A stretch of 8,712 nucleotides of DNA from an uncultured Microbacteriaceae bacterium. Its GTDB lineage: Bacteria; Actinomycetota; Actinomycetes; Actinomycetales; Microbacteriaceae. Of the stretch, positions 1 through 6,463 are shown piece by piece. The stretch is taken from positions 1 through 8,712 of the forward strand of contig CAMLMQ010000125.1 in NCBI GenBank assembly GCA_946481135.1, given 5' to 3'. The notes below the pieces were generated by a model, which had not been told where the DNA came from, did no database searches, and was given only the letters and a program-made list of their open reading frames with translations. How positions within the stretch are numbered: position 1 is the first letter of the stretch; each line of letters starts with the position of its first letter. Both the position numbers and the translations under genes were made by a program.

Positions 1-544
1 GCGAGAACCCCGGACCGCACTTGCCCTTCGACCACTGCGAGGTCTCGAGCTGCCACGCGCGTTCGCTGAGGTCGTTGACCAGCACATAGCCCGCGACCAC
101 CGCGAGCGCCGCCTCGTCGCTGCCGAGTCGATGAGCGTCGGCGCCGATGACGATGCCGAGCTCCACCTCCCAGTCGAGCCGCGTCGACCCCGTCGGCAGC
201 ACGATGGGGTCGTACGGCCCGACGATCGTGTTCGTCTTCTTGAAGAACACGACCACGTGATCGGGGGGCGGCGAGCCCGACTCCGCGGCGTGCGCGGCGT
301 AGTTCATCCCGACGCAGACGAGCGACGGCGGGTTCACGAGCGGCGCCCCGACACGCTCGCCCTCCACGTCGAGGGGCGGCAGGGTGCCGGCCGCGAGGGC
401 GGCCCGAGTCGCCGCGATCCCGCCGGCGGCGAGGAAGCGCGGGTCGACGTCGTCCGCCACGGGCCGGAGGTCGTGCGCCACCCCCGCCTCGTCGACGACG
501 ACGGGTCTCTCCGCTCCCGCGGGTCCGATGCGCATGAACCTCAT
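1..544 (-). CDS. Fumarylacetoacetate hydrolase-family protein (C-terminus missing)
   Basis: The first 181 residues are present; the gene runs off the left edge, leaving about 100 of the usual 280 or so residues outside. A variable N-terminal domain (1-65) leads into the FAH barrel: SLVCVGMNYAAHAAE (74-88, with catalytic-type H85), FFKKTNT (100-106), then the metal ligands E126 and E128 (DWEVELGIVIG) and D158 (VNDLSER), followed by QWSKGK (170-175). FAH-family enzymes hydrolyse C-C bonds of beta-diketo acids or isomerise related compounds; L-2,4-diketo-3-deoxyrhamnonate hydrolase (LRA6) is a member that yields pyruvate and lactate. As the last visible gene it would suit a terminal cleavage step. 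M1 is preferred over M4 because of ribosome-site spacing. The exact reaction is not determinable. Confidence 0.9.
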   Translation of the reverse strand, partial: MRFMRIGPAGAERPVVVDEAGVAHDLRPVADDVDPRFLAAGGIAATRAALAAGTLPPLDVEGERVGAPLVNPPSLVCVGMNYAAHAAESGSPPPDHVVVFFKKTNTIVGPYDPIVLPTGSTRLDWEVELGIVIGADAHRLGSDEAALAVVAGYVLVNDLSERAWQLETSQWSKGKCGPGFS

Positions 545-551
545 GACGCGG

Positions 552-1442
552 TCATCCTTCCTGTGCGGCGACGAGGACGCGCCGCACGATCGTGTCCCGA
601 TGGCGGGCGAACTCCTCGCCGCCGTGCTCACCGCGGAGCCCCGCCCCGGTCTTCGCCCCGAGTCGCCCCGCGGCGACGTGGTCGAGCAGGACGGCGGGCG
701 GGTCGAATCTCGGCCCGAGCCTGTGCGACAGGTCGTCGAGGATCCACGCATAGGTGTCGAGGCCCCCGAGGTCGGCGTTCGCGAGCGGGCCGAGGGCGGC
801 GAGACGCACGCCGAACGAGCCGGACACGATGCGGTCGATGTCCTCCGCGCTCGCGAGTCCCTCCTCGAGGCACAGCAGCGCCTCGCGGACGAGCGCGAAC
901 TGCAGCCGGTTGGCGACGAACCCGGGTGAGTTGCGCACCACGACGGGGTCCTTCCCCGCGCGCGCGAGCAGGTCGACCGTCGTCGCGACGACATCGTCGC
1001 GGGTCGCGGCGGCCCGAACGACCTCGACGCACGGGATGAGTTCGGCCGGGTTGAACCAGTGCGTGCCGAGCACGCGACCGGCATCGGGCACGTGTACCGC
1101 GAGAGCGTCGACGTCGAGGGCCGAGGTGTTCGTCGCAAGGATGGCGTCGGATGACGCCGCCGCGCCGAGACGGCGCCACACCTCGACCTTGAGCTCGACG
1201 CGCTCCGGGACGGCCTCGATGACGAGGCCGGCACCGGCGACGGCGGCATCCGCATCGCTCCCGACGCTCACCCGACCCCGGGCGCCGTCGTGCTCGGCGT
1301 CGAGAGCGCGCACGAGTGCGGCCGGACCCGCCGGATCGGGATCGGCGACCCGGACGACGTGACCGGCTCGCGCGAGCGCGAGCGCGATGCCGCGCCCCAT
1401 GATCCCGGAGCCGAGCACCGCCACCTCCAGGAGCTCGGTCAT
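552..1442 (-). CDS. 3-hydroxyacyl-CoA dehydrogenase-family protein, probably acting on a non-CoA substrate
   Basis: 296-residue NAD-dependent dehydrogenase with an N-terminal Rossmann domain (GSGIMG at 11-16) and a helical C-terminal domain (about 185-275). Catalytic residues S107, H128, E140 and N178 keep the spacing of the human enzyme (S137, H158, E170, N208). The active-site block reads GTHWFNP (126-132) rather than the usual HFFNP. The family also contains L-gulonate 3-dehydrogenase and carnitine dehydrogenase, which use free hydroxy acids. No thiolase, CoA ligase or enoyl-CoA hydratase is nearby, so a free hydroxy acid is more likely here than an acyl-CoA. The ATG at 1442 overlaps the upstream stop (ATGA), with a weak GAGG 5 nt before it; the frame is open far upstream but only inside the preceding gene. 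Confidence 0.88.
   Translation of the reverse strand: MTELLEVAVLGSGIMGRGIALALARAGHVVRVADPDPAGPAALVRALDAEHDGARGRVSVGSDADAAVAGAGLVIEAVPERVELKVEVWRRLGAAASSDAILATNTSALDVDALAVHVPDAGRVLGTHWFNPAELIPCVEVVRAAATRDDVVATTVDLLARAGKDPVVVRNSPGFVANRLQFALVREALLCLEEGLASAEDIDRIVSGSFGVRLAALGPLANADLGGLDTYAWILDDLSHRLGPRFDPPAVLLDHVAAGRLGAKTGAGLRGEHGGEEFARHRDTIVRRVLVAAQEG
556..562 (-). promoter_or_regulatory. Ribosome binding site deciding the start of the FAH-family gene
   Basis: AGGAAGG lies in the last codons of the dehydrogenase gene. It touches a first ATG (555), whose frame ends after four codons, and is 11 nt from a second ATG (544), which opens the FAH-family frame. Spacing and coding both favour 544. Confidence 0.7.
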
Positions 1443-2599
1443 GCACGCCTCATCGACTCGAGGATCGCGCCGGCGAGCGCCGTGCCGTGTCCCGCGCCCA
1501 GCGCCATCGGATTGATCGTGACGACGCCGCGCCAGGCCTCGGACTCGCCGACGTAGGCGGGCGTCGGGCGGGCCGCGAGCGCGAGCACGAGGGCGTCGAC
1601 CGCGTCGGCGCCGTCTCCGACTCGGACGTGCAACGACGGCACGTCGAGCGCGGCGTCGTGGTGCCGGACCACGTCCGCGCCCCCGTCGAGCAGGACGCGC
1701 TCCGCCTGCGCCAGCTCGGCGATGCCCGGCGCCTCGTCGCCGCCGGGGTCGCGCACGTACCGCTCGAGCGCGGCGAGCAACCCCGCGATCTGCTCTCGAC
1801 CGACCTTCATCGGCCGCCCCGGACCGTGCCGCGGCGGCGTGAGGCCGCCCGCCTCGAGCCCTGGGGGCCACGTGGCGAGGCGCTCGTCCATGTCCTGATG
1901 CTGGGCGCCGACGGCGGCGACGAGATCGGGGCGGCCGAGCAGCAAGCCGCTGGCCTGCGGTCCCCGGAACCCCTTCCCACCGCTCAACGCGACGAGGTCG
2001 GCGCCGTCGGTGAAGAGCGCGCGGAGCCGTTCGAGGCCCGGCGCGTGCACGGCGCCGTCGACGAGCACAGGGATGCCGTGCGCGTGCGCGATCTCGGCGG
2101 TCCGCGCGAGCGACAGCAGATTGCCCGGCTTGCCGGGCCGGAACAGCACCGCTGCGACGTCGTCGCCGAGCACGCGCTCGAGCTCGTCGGGGTGGGTCGA
2201 GTCGGGGTAGCCGACGACCTCGAGCACCGCGCCGGTCGGGGCGATGGCGCGGTCGTAGGGGTCGCGATGCGCCGCCTGGATGATCACGCGTCGCCGCATC
2301 CCGGTCGTGTCGGGCAGCCGATCGACGAGGTCGGCGCGACCGCCCGTCATCGCCGCCGCCGTGCCGAGCAGCATCGCCGCCGACGCGCCCGACGTGACGT
2401 AGGCGGCGGGCACCCCGAGCAGCTCGGCGATGCGACGGCCCGCCGCGGCTTCGAAGACGTCCATGCGCACGGGCGACGCGAGGGATTCCTGCATCGCCGC
2501 CCACACGTCGGGATGCAGCGGCAGCCCGCCGAGGCGAGTCGCCGGTCCGACGCCGTTGAGCACGCGGGGTACGCCGAGCCCCTCGTAGAGTCCGGTCAT
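1439..2599 (-). CDS. SelA-like PLP-dependent enzyme (possible ammonia-lyase)
   Basis: 386-residue fold-type I PLP enzyme of the SelA-like group. Visible features: phosphate-binding TSGASAA (69-75), D181 in VLVDGAVHAP, expected to contact the pyridine nitrogen, and K209 in SGGKGFRGPQASG (206-218) as the PLP Schiff-base lysine, followed by GRPMKVGRE (261-269), characteristic of the group. It is shorter than true selenocysteine synthase (about 460 residues), and no selB, selD or selC is nearby, so tRNA-Sec charging is unlikely. The best-characterised relative is DgaE of Salmonella, which converts D-glucosaminate-6-phosphate to a 2-keto-3-deoxy product plus ammonia. A beta-elimination on an amino acid or amino-sugar acid is therefore the leading guess. 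ATG overlaps the SDR stop; GGAGGG (2619-2614) lies 14 nt upstream. Confidence 0.88.
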   Translation of the reverse strand: MTGLYEGLGVPRVLNGVGPATRLGGLPLHPDVWAAMQESLASPVRMDVFEAAAGRRIAELLGVPAAYVTSGASAAMLLGTAAAMTGGRADLVDRLPDTTGMRRRVIIQAAHRDPYDRAIAPTGAVLEVVGYPDSTHPDELERVLGDDVAAVLFRPGKPGNLLSLARTAEIAHAHGIPVLVDGAVHAPGLERLRALFTDGADLVALSGGKGFRGPQASGLLLGRPDLVAAVGAQHQDMDERLATWPPGLEAGGLTPPRHGPGRPMKVGREQIAGLLAALERYVRDPGGDEAPGIAELAQAERVLLDGGADVVRHHDAALDVPSLHVRVGDGADAVDALVLALAARPTPAYVGESEAWRGVVTINPMALGAGHGTALAGAILESMRRA

Positions 2600-3327
2600 C
2601 GTCCCAGCACCATCCCTCCGTTGACCCCGAGCAGTTGCCCGGTGATGTATCCCGCGTTCGGCGCGGCGAGGAAGCCGACCGCGTCGGCGACCTCCGCCGC
2701 GGTTCCGGCGCGCTTCACGAGCGCGCGCTCCACGCGCACCGCGTCGAACTCGGGTCCCCGGCGGGTGCCGAAGAACTCGGTCTCGGGGATGTACCCCGGA
2801 AGCACGAGGTTCGCGGTGATCCCCTCGGGTCCGAGCTGCGCCGCGAGCCAGAACACCCAGGCATGCAGCGCGGCCTTCGCGGAACCGTAGGACCCGCCGT
2901 AGCCGCTGCCGAGCTGCGCGCCGATCGATCCGATGCCGACGATGCGCCCGCCCGGCCGGGCCAGCCGGGGCCGCACGGCCTCGACGAGCAGCACGGCCGT
3001 GAGCACGTTCGCGTGGAAGTCGGCCTCCCAGTCGCGCGCGACGTCCGCGAGTTCGACGGGGACGGTCGCGGGCGTCCCCCCGGCCGCGGGCACGACGACA
3101 TCCACCGTGCGCTCGCCGAGCGCGTCGCGCACCGCTTGAGCCCCGTCAGGCGTCGCGAGGTCCGCGGGGACGACGTGAACCGTGCCGCCGATCGCCGCAC
3201 GCGCCTCCTCCAGGACGTCGGCCCGTCGGCCGACGATCCACACCTCGTCACCGCGCGCGGCGAACCACTCGGCGCATGCGCGCCCGATTCCGCTCCCGCC
3301 GCCACTGACCACCACGGTGCGGCTCAT
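2596..3327 (-). CDS. Short-chain dehydrogenase/reductase (SDR), FabG-like
   Basis: 243-residue NAD(P)-dependent oxidoreductase of the classical SDR family. The Rossmann motif is SGGGSGIG (8-15); the catalytic residues are N107, S134, Y147 and K151, with the YxxxK motif in SYGSAK. The C-terminus (GYITGQLLGVNGGMVLG) is of the FabG type. One oddity: the usual NNAG/NAAG motif after strand 4 reads PAAG at 80-83, with proline (codon CCC) replacing the structural asparagine. ATG overlaps the amidohydrolase stop (ATGA); GGAGG at 3339-3335 lies 7 nt upstream. In context it probably oxidises a hydroxyl of a sugar-acid intermediate, as the SDR LRA5 does in the non-phosphorylative L-rhamnose route; that is analogy, not proof. 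An in-frame opening up to 4812 is an artefact of high GC. Confidence 0.9.
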   Translation of the reverse strand: MSRTVVVSGGGSGIGRACAEWFAARGDEVWIVGRRADVLEEARAAIGGTVHVVPADLATPDGAQAVRDALGERTVDVVVPAAGGTPATVPVELADVARDWEADFHANVLTAVLLVEAVRPRLARPGGRIVGIGSIGAQLGSGYGGSYGSAKAALHAWVFWLAAQLGPEGITANLVLPGYIPETEFFGTRRGPEFDAVRVERALVKRAGTAAEVADAVGFLAAPNAGYITGQLLGVNGGMVLGR

Positions 3328-4454
3328 GCCCTCTCCTCCGCGTCGTGCACGACCTCGCCGGCCACCAGGGTGAGCACGGCTTCGAGGCGTCGGTCGGCCT
3401 CCACGAAACCCGGGGATCCCGGCATCCCGAGCGCCGCCGGGCCCTCGACGAGTCGCACGACCGCGACGTCGGCGGGTGCACCCGGCTCGAGCGTGCCGAC
3501 CCCGTCCGCGTCGAGGCCGACCGCGCGCGCCGGGGCGATCGTCGCACGTCGGAGCACCTCGGTCAGCGGCATCCCGAACGCGAGGAACTTGGACAGCACC
3601 GTCGGCAGATCGACGACGCGCGAGTCGGAGTAGGTGTGCAGGTCCGTGCTGATCGAGTCGGGCGGCTCGCCCGCCGCGACCATCGCGCGTCCGACGGCGG
3701 CGTCGAACCCCGACATCCCGTGGCCGACGTCGAGCAGCACGCCGCGTCGGCGCGCCGCGAGCAGCGACGGCCGCACGACGCCGTCGGCGATCAGGGCGTT
3801 GCCCGGCCATCCGGAGTAGGCGTGCGTCAGGATGTCGCCGGCACCGAGCACCCCGAGGATCTCCTCGAGGGAGGCCGGCGCGGGCCCGAGGTGCACCATG
3901 AGCGGAAGTCCGACCCGGTCGGCGACCACCCGCGCGCGCCGCAGCGCCTCGGGTGCGTGCTCTCCCCCGACGTCGGCGGAGGCGCGCACCTTCACACCGG
4001 CGACGACGTCGCGGTTCGCCTCGATCGCCGCGACGGCGACATCGACGTCGGCGTACTCGGGCGACTTGAGCTCGCCGCGCAGCAGGATGCTCGTGGTGCC
4101 GATCGACGCGATGTTGACGAAGGCGCGCACGCGCGTGCGGGAGCGATCGAGCGTGCCCCGGCGGAACGCCCCGAAGACGTGGCCGCCCGCGCTGCCGGCG
4201 TCGACGAACGTCGTCGTCCCCGACGGCGGACCCACGACATCGGGATCGACGCCGAGGTCCTGCCCGACGAAGAGGTGCGTGTGCAGGTCGACGAAGCCCG
4301 GGGCGACGATCCGTCCCGCGACGTCCAGGATCCGATCGTCGCCGCCGCCGGGCGCATCCGACACGCGGCCGTCGACGATCCGCAGGTCGCGGCGTTCGAG
4401 CACCCCGCGACGCGCGTCGAGCACGTCGCCGCCGCGCAGCACGAGTCCGGTCAT
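3324..4454 (-). CDS. Amidohydrolase/deacetylase family metallohydrolase
   Basis: 376-residue cytoplasmic TIM-barrel hydrolase of the amidohydrolase superfamily, dihydroorotase-like branch. The binuclear metal site is complete: H58 and H60 (DLHTH after strand 1), K155 as the likely carboxylated bridging lysine (GVKVR), H188 (MVHLG), H211 (LTHAYSG) and D271 (STDLHTYS). The N-terminal MTGLVLRGGDVLD and C-terminal GTLEPGAPADV segments form the small beta domain. From memory, relatives (EF_0837/Atu3266 type, COG3964) are often misnamed dihydroorotase, remove acyl groups from alpha-substituted carboxylates in vitro, and are encoded beside SelA-like PLP enzymes, as here. Removal of an N- or O-acyl group from the imported compound is inferred. 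The ATG overlaps the ATPase stop; GGAGGT lies 12 nt upstream. An open frame to 4514 is ignored because it lies inside the ATPase gene. Confidence 0.9.
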   Translation of the reverse strand: MTGLVLRGGDVLDARRGVLERRDLRIVDGRVSDAPGGGDDRILDVAGRIVAPGFVDLHTHLFVGQDLGVDPDVVGPPSGTTTFVDAGSAGGHVFGAFRRGTLDRSRTRVRAFVNIASIGTTSILLRGELKSPEYADVDVAVAAIEANRDVVAGVKVRASADVGGEHAPEALRRARVVADRVGLPLMVHLGPAPASLEEILGVLGAGDILTHAYSGWPGNALIADGVVRPSLLAARRRGVLLDVGHGMSGFDAAVGRAMVAAGEPPDSISTDLHTYSDSRVVDLPTVLSKFLAFGMPLTEVLRRATIAPARAVGLDADGVGTLEPGAPADVAVVRLVEGPAALGMPGSPGFVEADRRLEAVLTLVAGEVVHDAEERA

Positions 4455-5629
4455 GAGACGACGGCGACCTCCGCACGGGTCGCGAGCCGGTCGCCCGTCT
4501 CGCGGTCGAACCACGACGCGTTCGTGAGGTCGGGGGTGACCGACACGAGGTCGCCGAGGGCGACGTCGAGTTCGCCGGGGATGCGCGCGTAGTAGACGTC
4601 GCGCGCGGCCGCCGCGCCGAGCGTTCCCGGTTCGTCGTCGCCGAGGTGGAACCCGACGATCGTCTCCGCGCCGAGCCGCTCGACGACGCGCACCCGCGCG
4701 GGGATCCCGCTCGCACCCCGCGGGGCCACTCGGAGGCGCTCCGCCCGCACGCCGAGCAGCACGTCGTCGCGCTCGGGTCGCTCGCCCTCGCCGAGCGCGA
4801 GCGCGTCCCCATGCGAGAGCCGCGCCCCGTCGGCGTCGAGGGTCGCGGGCATGAGGTTCATCGCGGGCGATCCGATGAAGCGCGCGACGAAGGTGTTCGC
4901 CGGCCGGTCGTAGATCTCCTTCGGCGTCCCCTCCTGCTGGATGACCCCGGCATCCATGAGGATGATGCGCGTGCCCATGGTCATCGCCTCGACCTGGTCG
5001 TGGGTGACGTACACGAAGCTCTTGCCGACGCGCTCGTAGAGGGCGGAGATCTCGACGCGCATCTGCGAGCGCAGCTTGGCGTCGAGGTTCGAGAGCGGCT
5101 CATCGAGGAGGTAGACGGCGGGGTCGCGCACGAGCGCTCGGGCGAGGGCAACGCGTTGCCGCTGGCCGCCCGAGAGGCTCTTCGGGCGCCGGTCGAGCAG
5201 CGCGGTGAGCTCCATCATCTCGGCGATCTCGGCGACACGTCCCGCCACCGCGGGGTCGCGCATGGCGCGCAGCCGCATGATCACGTCGATTCCCGGGATG
5301 TGGTGCCACCAGCGGAAGCGGGACATCAGGAGGGGGAACGCGATGTTGGCGCGCACCGAGAGGTGCGGGTAGAGCGCGTACGACTGGAAGACGAAGGCGA
5401 TGTCGCGCCGCTTCGGGTCCAGGTCGTTGACGCGCTCGCCGTCGAAGAGCAGATCGCCGTCGTCGATCGAGATGAGCCCCGCGATCATCCGGAGCATCGT
5501 CGACTTGCCGCAGCCCGAGGGGCCGAGCAGCACGAGGAACTCCTTGTCGGGGATCTCGGCGGTGAAGTCGCGGATGACCTCGGAGTTGCCGAAGCGCTTC
5601 GTGAGGTGCGAGAAGGTCAGTGCAGGCAT
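4451..5629 (-). CDS. ABC transporter ATP-binding protein, MalK/MsmX/UgpC type
   Basis: Cytoplasmic ATPase of the importer, 392 residues. In order: Walker A GPSGCGKST (36-44), Q-loop Q82, signature LSGGQ (152-156), Walker B VYLLDEP (172-178, catalytic E177), D-loop SNLD (180-183), H-loop H210, and a C-terminal TOBE/OB-like regulatory region from about 290 (LGVRAERLRV). From the Q-loop to the signature is 70 residues, against about 53 in E. coli MalK, because of an extra segment of about 17 residues in the helical subdomain around 101-127, rich in aromatic and basic residues (RFRWWHH). ATG start with AGGGAT (5640-5635) just upstream. The stop overlaps the amidohydrolase ATG (ATGA), tying transporter and enzymes together. 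Such ATPases sometimes serve several importers. Confidence 0.95.
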   Translation of the reverse strand: MPALTFSHLTKRFGNSEVIRDFTAEIPDKEFLVLLGPSGCGKSTMLRMIAGLISIDDGDLLFDGERVNDLDPKRRDIAFVFQSYALYPHLSVRANIAFPLLMSRFRWWHHIPGIDVIMRLRAMRDPAVAGRVAEIAEMMELTALLDRRPKSLSGGQRQRVALARALVRDPAVYLLDEPLSNLDAKLRSQMRVEISALYERVGKSFVYVTHDQVEAMTMGTRIILMDAGVIQQEGTPKEIYDRPANTFVARFIGSPAMNLMPATLDADGARLSHGDALALGEGERPERDDVLLGVRAERLRVAPRGASGIPARVRVVERLGAETIVGFHLGDDEPGTLGAAAARDVYYARIPGELDVALGDLVSVTPDLTNASWFDRETGDRLATRAEVAVVS

Positions 5630-5632
5630 GGC

Positions 5633-6463
5633 TTATCCCTTGACGGAGCCGGCCGTGAGGCCGCTCACGATCTGGCGTTGGACGAGGAGGAAGAAGACGA
5701 TCGCGGGGATCGTGAACACGATCGCCGCCGAGAAGACGGTCGAGAGCGGCGTAATGAACTCGCCGATGAAGGACGACAGGCCCACCGAGGCGGTCCACAG
5801 TTCGCGGTCCTGGATGAAGGTCGTGGCGAACAGGTACTCGTTCCAGCCGTCGAAGAAGAGGAGCACGGCGGCGGCGGCGATCGACGGCGCGGTGAGGGGC
5901 ATCATGATGCGCAGCAGGATGACGAACCGCGGGCAGCCGTCGACCCGCGCGGCCTCCTCGATCTCGTAGGGGACGGCATCCATCGCGGCCTTCACGATCC
6001 ACACCGCGACCGGCATGACGAAGGCGGTGTTCGCGAGCACGAGCCCGCCGAGGCCGTTGAGCAGCCCGAGGGTCGCGAACAGGGCGTACAGCGGCACGAT
6101 GAGCAGCGCCTCGGGGAGCATCTGGGTCGCGAACAGCGCGAAGCCGAGCACCCCGCGGCCGTGGAACCGGTAGCGCGAGAGACCGTACCCGGCGAGCACC
6201 GCCATCGCGAGACTCGCGAGGGTCGTGCCGATGGCGACGAGCGCGCTGTTGGTGAGCCAGGTGAGGATCGGCACGTCGCTCGTGAACACGCTGAACAGGT
6301 CGCCGATCCGCGTGAAGTCGGGGATGAGCGGTTGCCCCGTGAACAGCTCGCCGCGCGGCGTGAGCGCCGTGTTGAGCATCCAGTACACGGGGAACGCGGC
6401 GATCACGACGACGAGGATCACGACGACGTAGCGGAGCACGTGCCCCACGATGCGGCGGATCAC
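5633..6463 (-). CDS. ABC transporter permease, MalG-like (sugar, CUT1)
   Basis: Second inner-membrane subunit, 276 residues, the usual size for MalG-type permeases. About six hydrophobic segments are visible: near 8-30, 72-97, 105-130, 138-160, 190-205 and 240-262. The EAA loop is at about 168-190 (E170-A171-A172, D175-G176, P189), followed by a MalG-like FDGWNEYLFA block at 204-213. The C-terminus (SGLTAGSVKG) matches the family ending in which the tail approaches the ATPase. The start is GTG, overlapping the upstream stop by four bases; the TAA stop is three bases before the ATPase start. It should form the translocation pore as a heterodimer with the MalF-like protein. Confidence 0.94.
   Translation of the reverse strand: MIRRIVGHVLRYVVVILVVVIAAFPVYWMLNTALTPRGELFTGQPLIPDFTRIGDLFSVFTSDVPILTWLTNSALVAIGTTLASLAMAVLAGYGLSRYRFHGRGVLGFALFATQMLPEALLIVPLYALFATLGLLNGLGGLVLANTAFVMPVAVWIVKAAMDAVPYEIEEAARVDGCPRFVILLRIMMPLTAPSIAAAAVLLFFDGWNEYLFATTFIQDRELWTASVGLSSFIGEFITPLSTVFSAAIVFTIPAIVFFLLVQRQIVSGLTAGSVKG

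Noticed and set aside
552..2504. Minus-strand frame of 650 codons extending the dehydrogenase upstream
   Set aside because: The extension lies in the SelA-like gene and has no domain. The Rossmann fold starts a few residues after the ATG at 1442.
1439..2599. Selenocysteine synthase (selA)
   Set aside because: The protein is about 75 residues shorter than SelA, lacks sel neighbours and sits in a catabolic operon. Only the PLP fold is shared.
3324..4454. Dihydroorotase of pyrimidine synthesis
   Set aside because: The metal site is shared across the superfamily, but no pyr genes are nearby and the STDLHTYS block with the SelA-like neighbour fits the deacetylase-type group better.
2596..4812. 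Minus-strand frame of 738 codons that could make the SDR a long fusion
   Set aside because: The upstream part is low-complexity Arg-rich translation lying inside the amidohydrolase and ATPase genes. The real SDR start at 3327 has a ribosome site, a canonical N-terminal Rossmann motif and an ATGA overlap.
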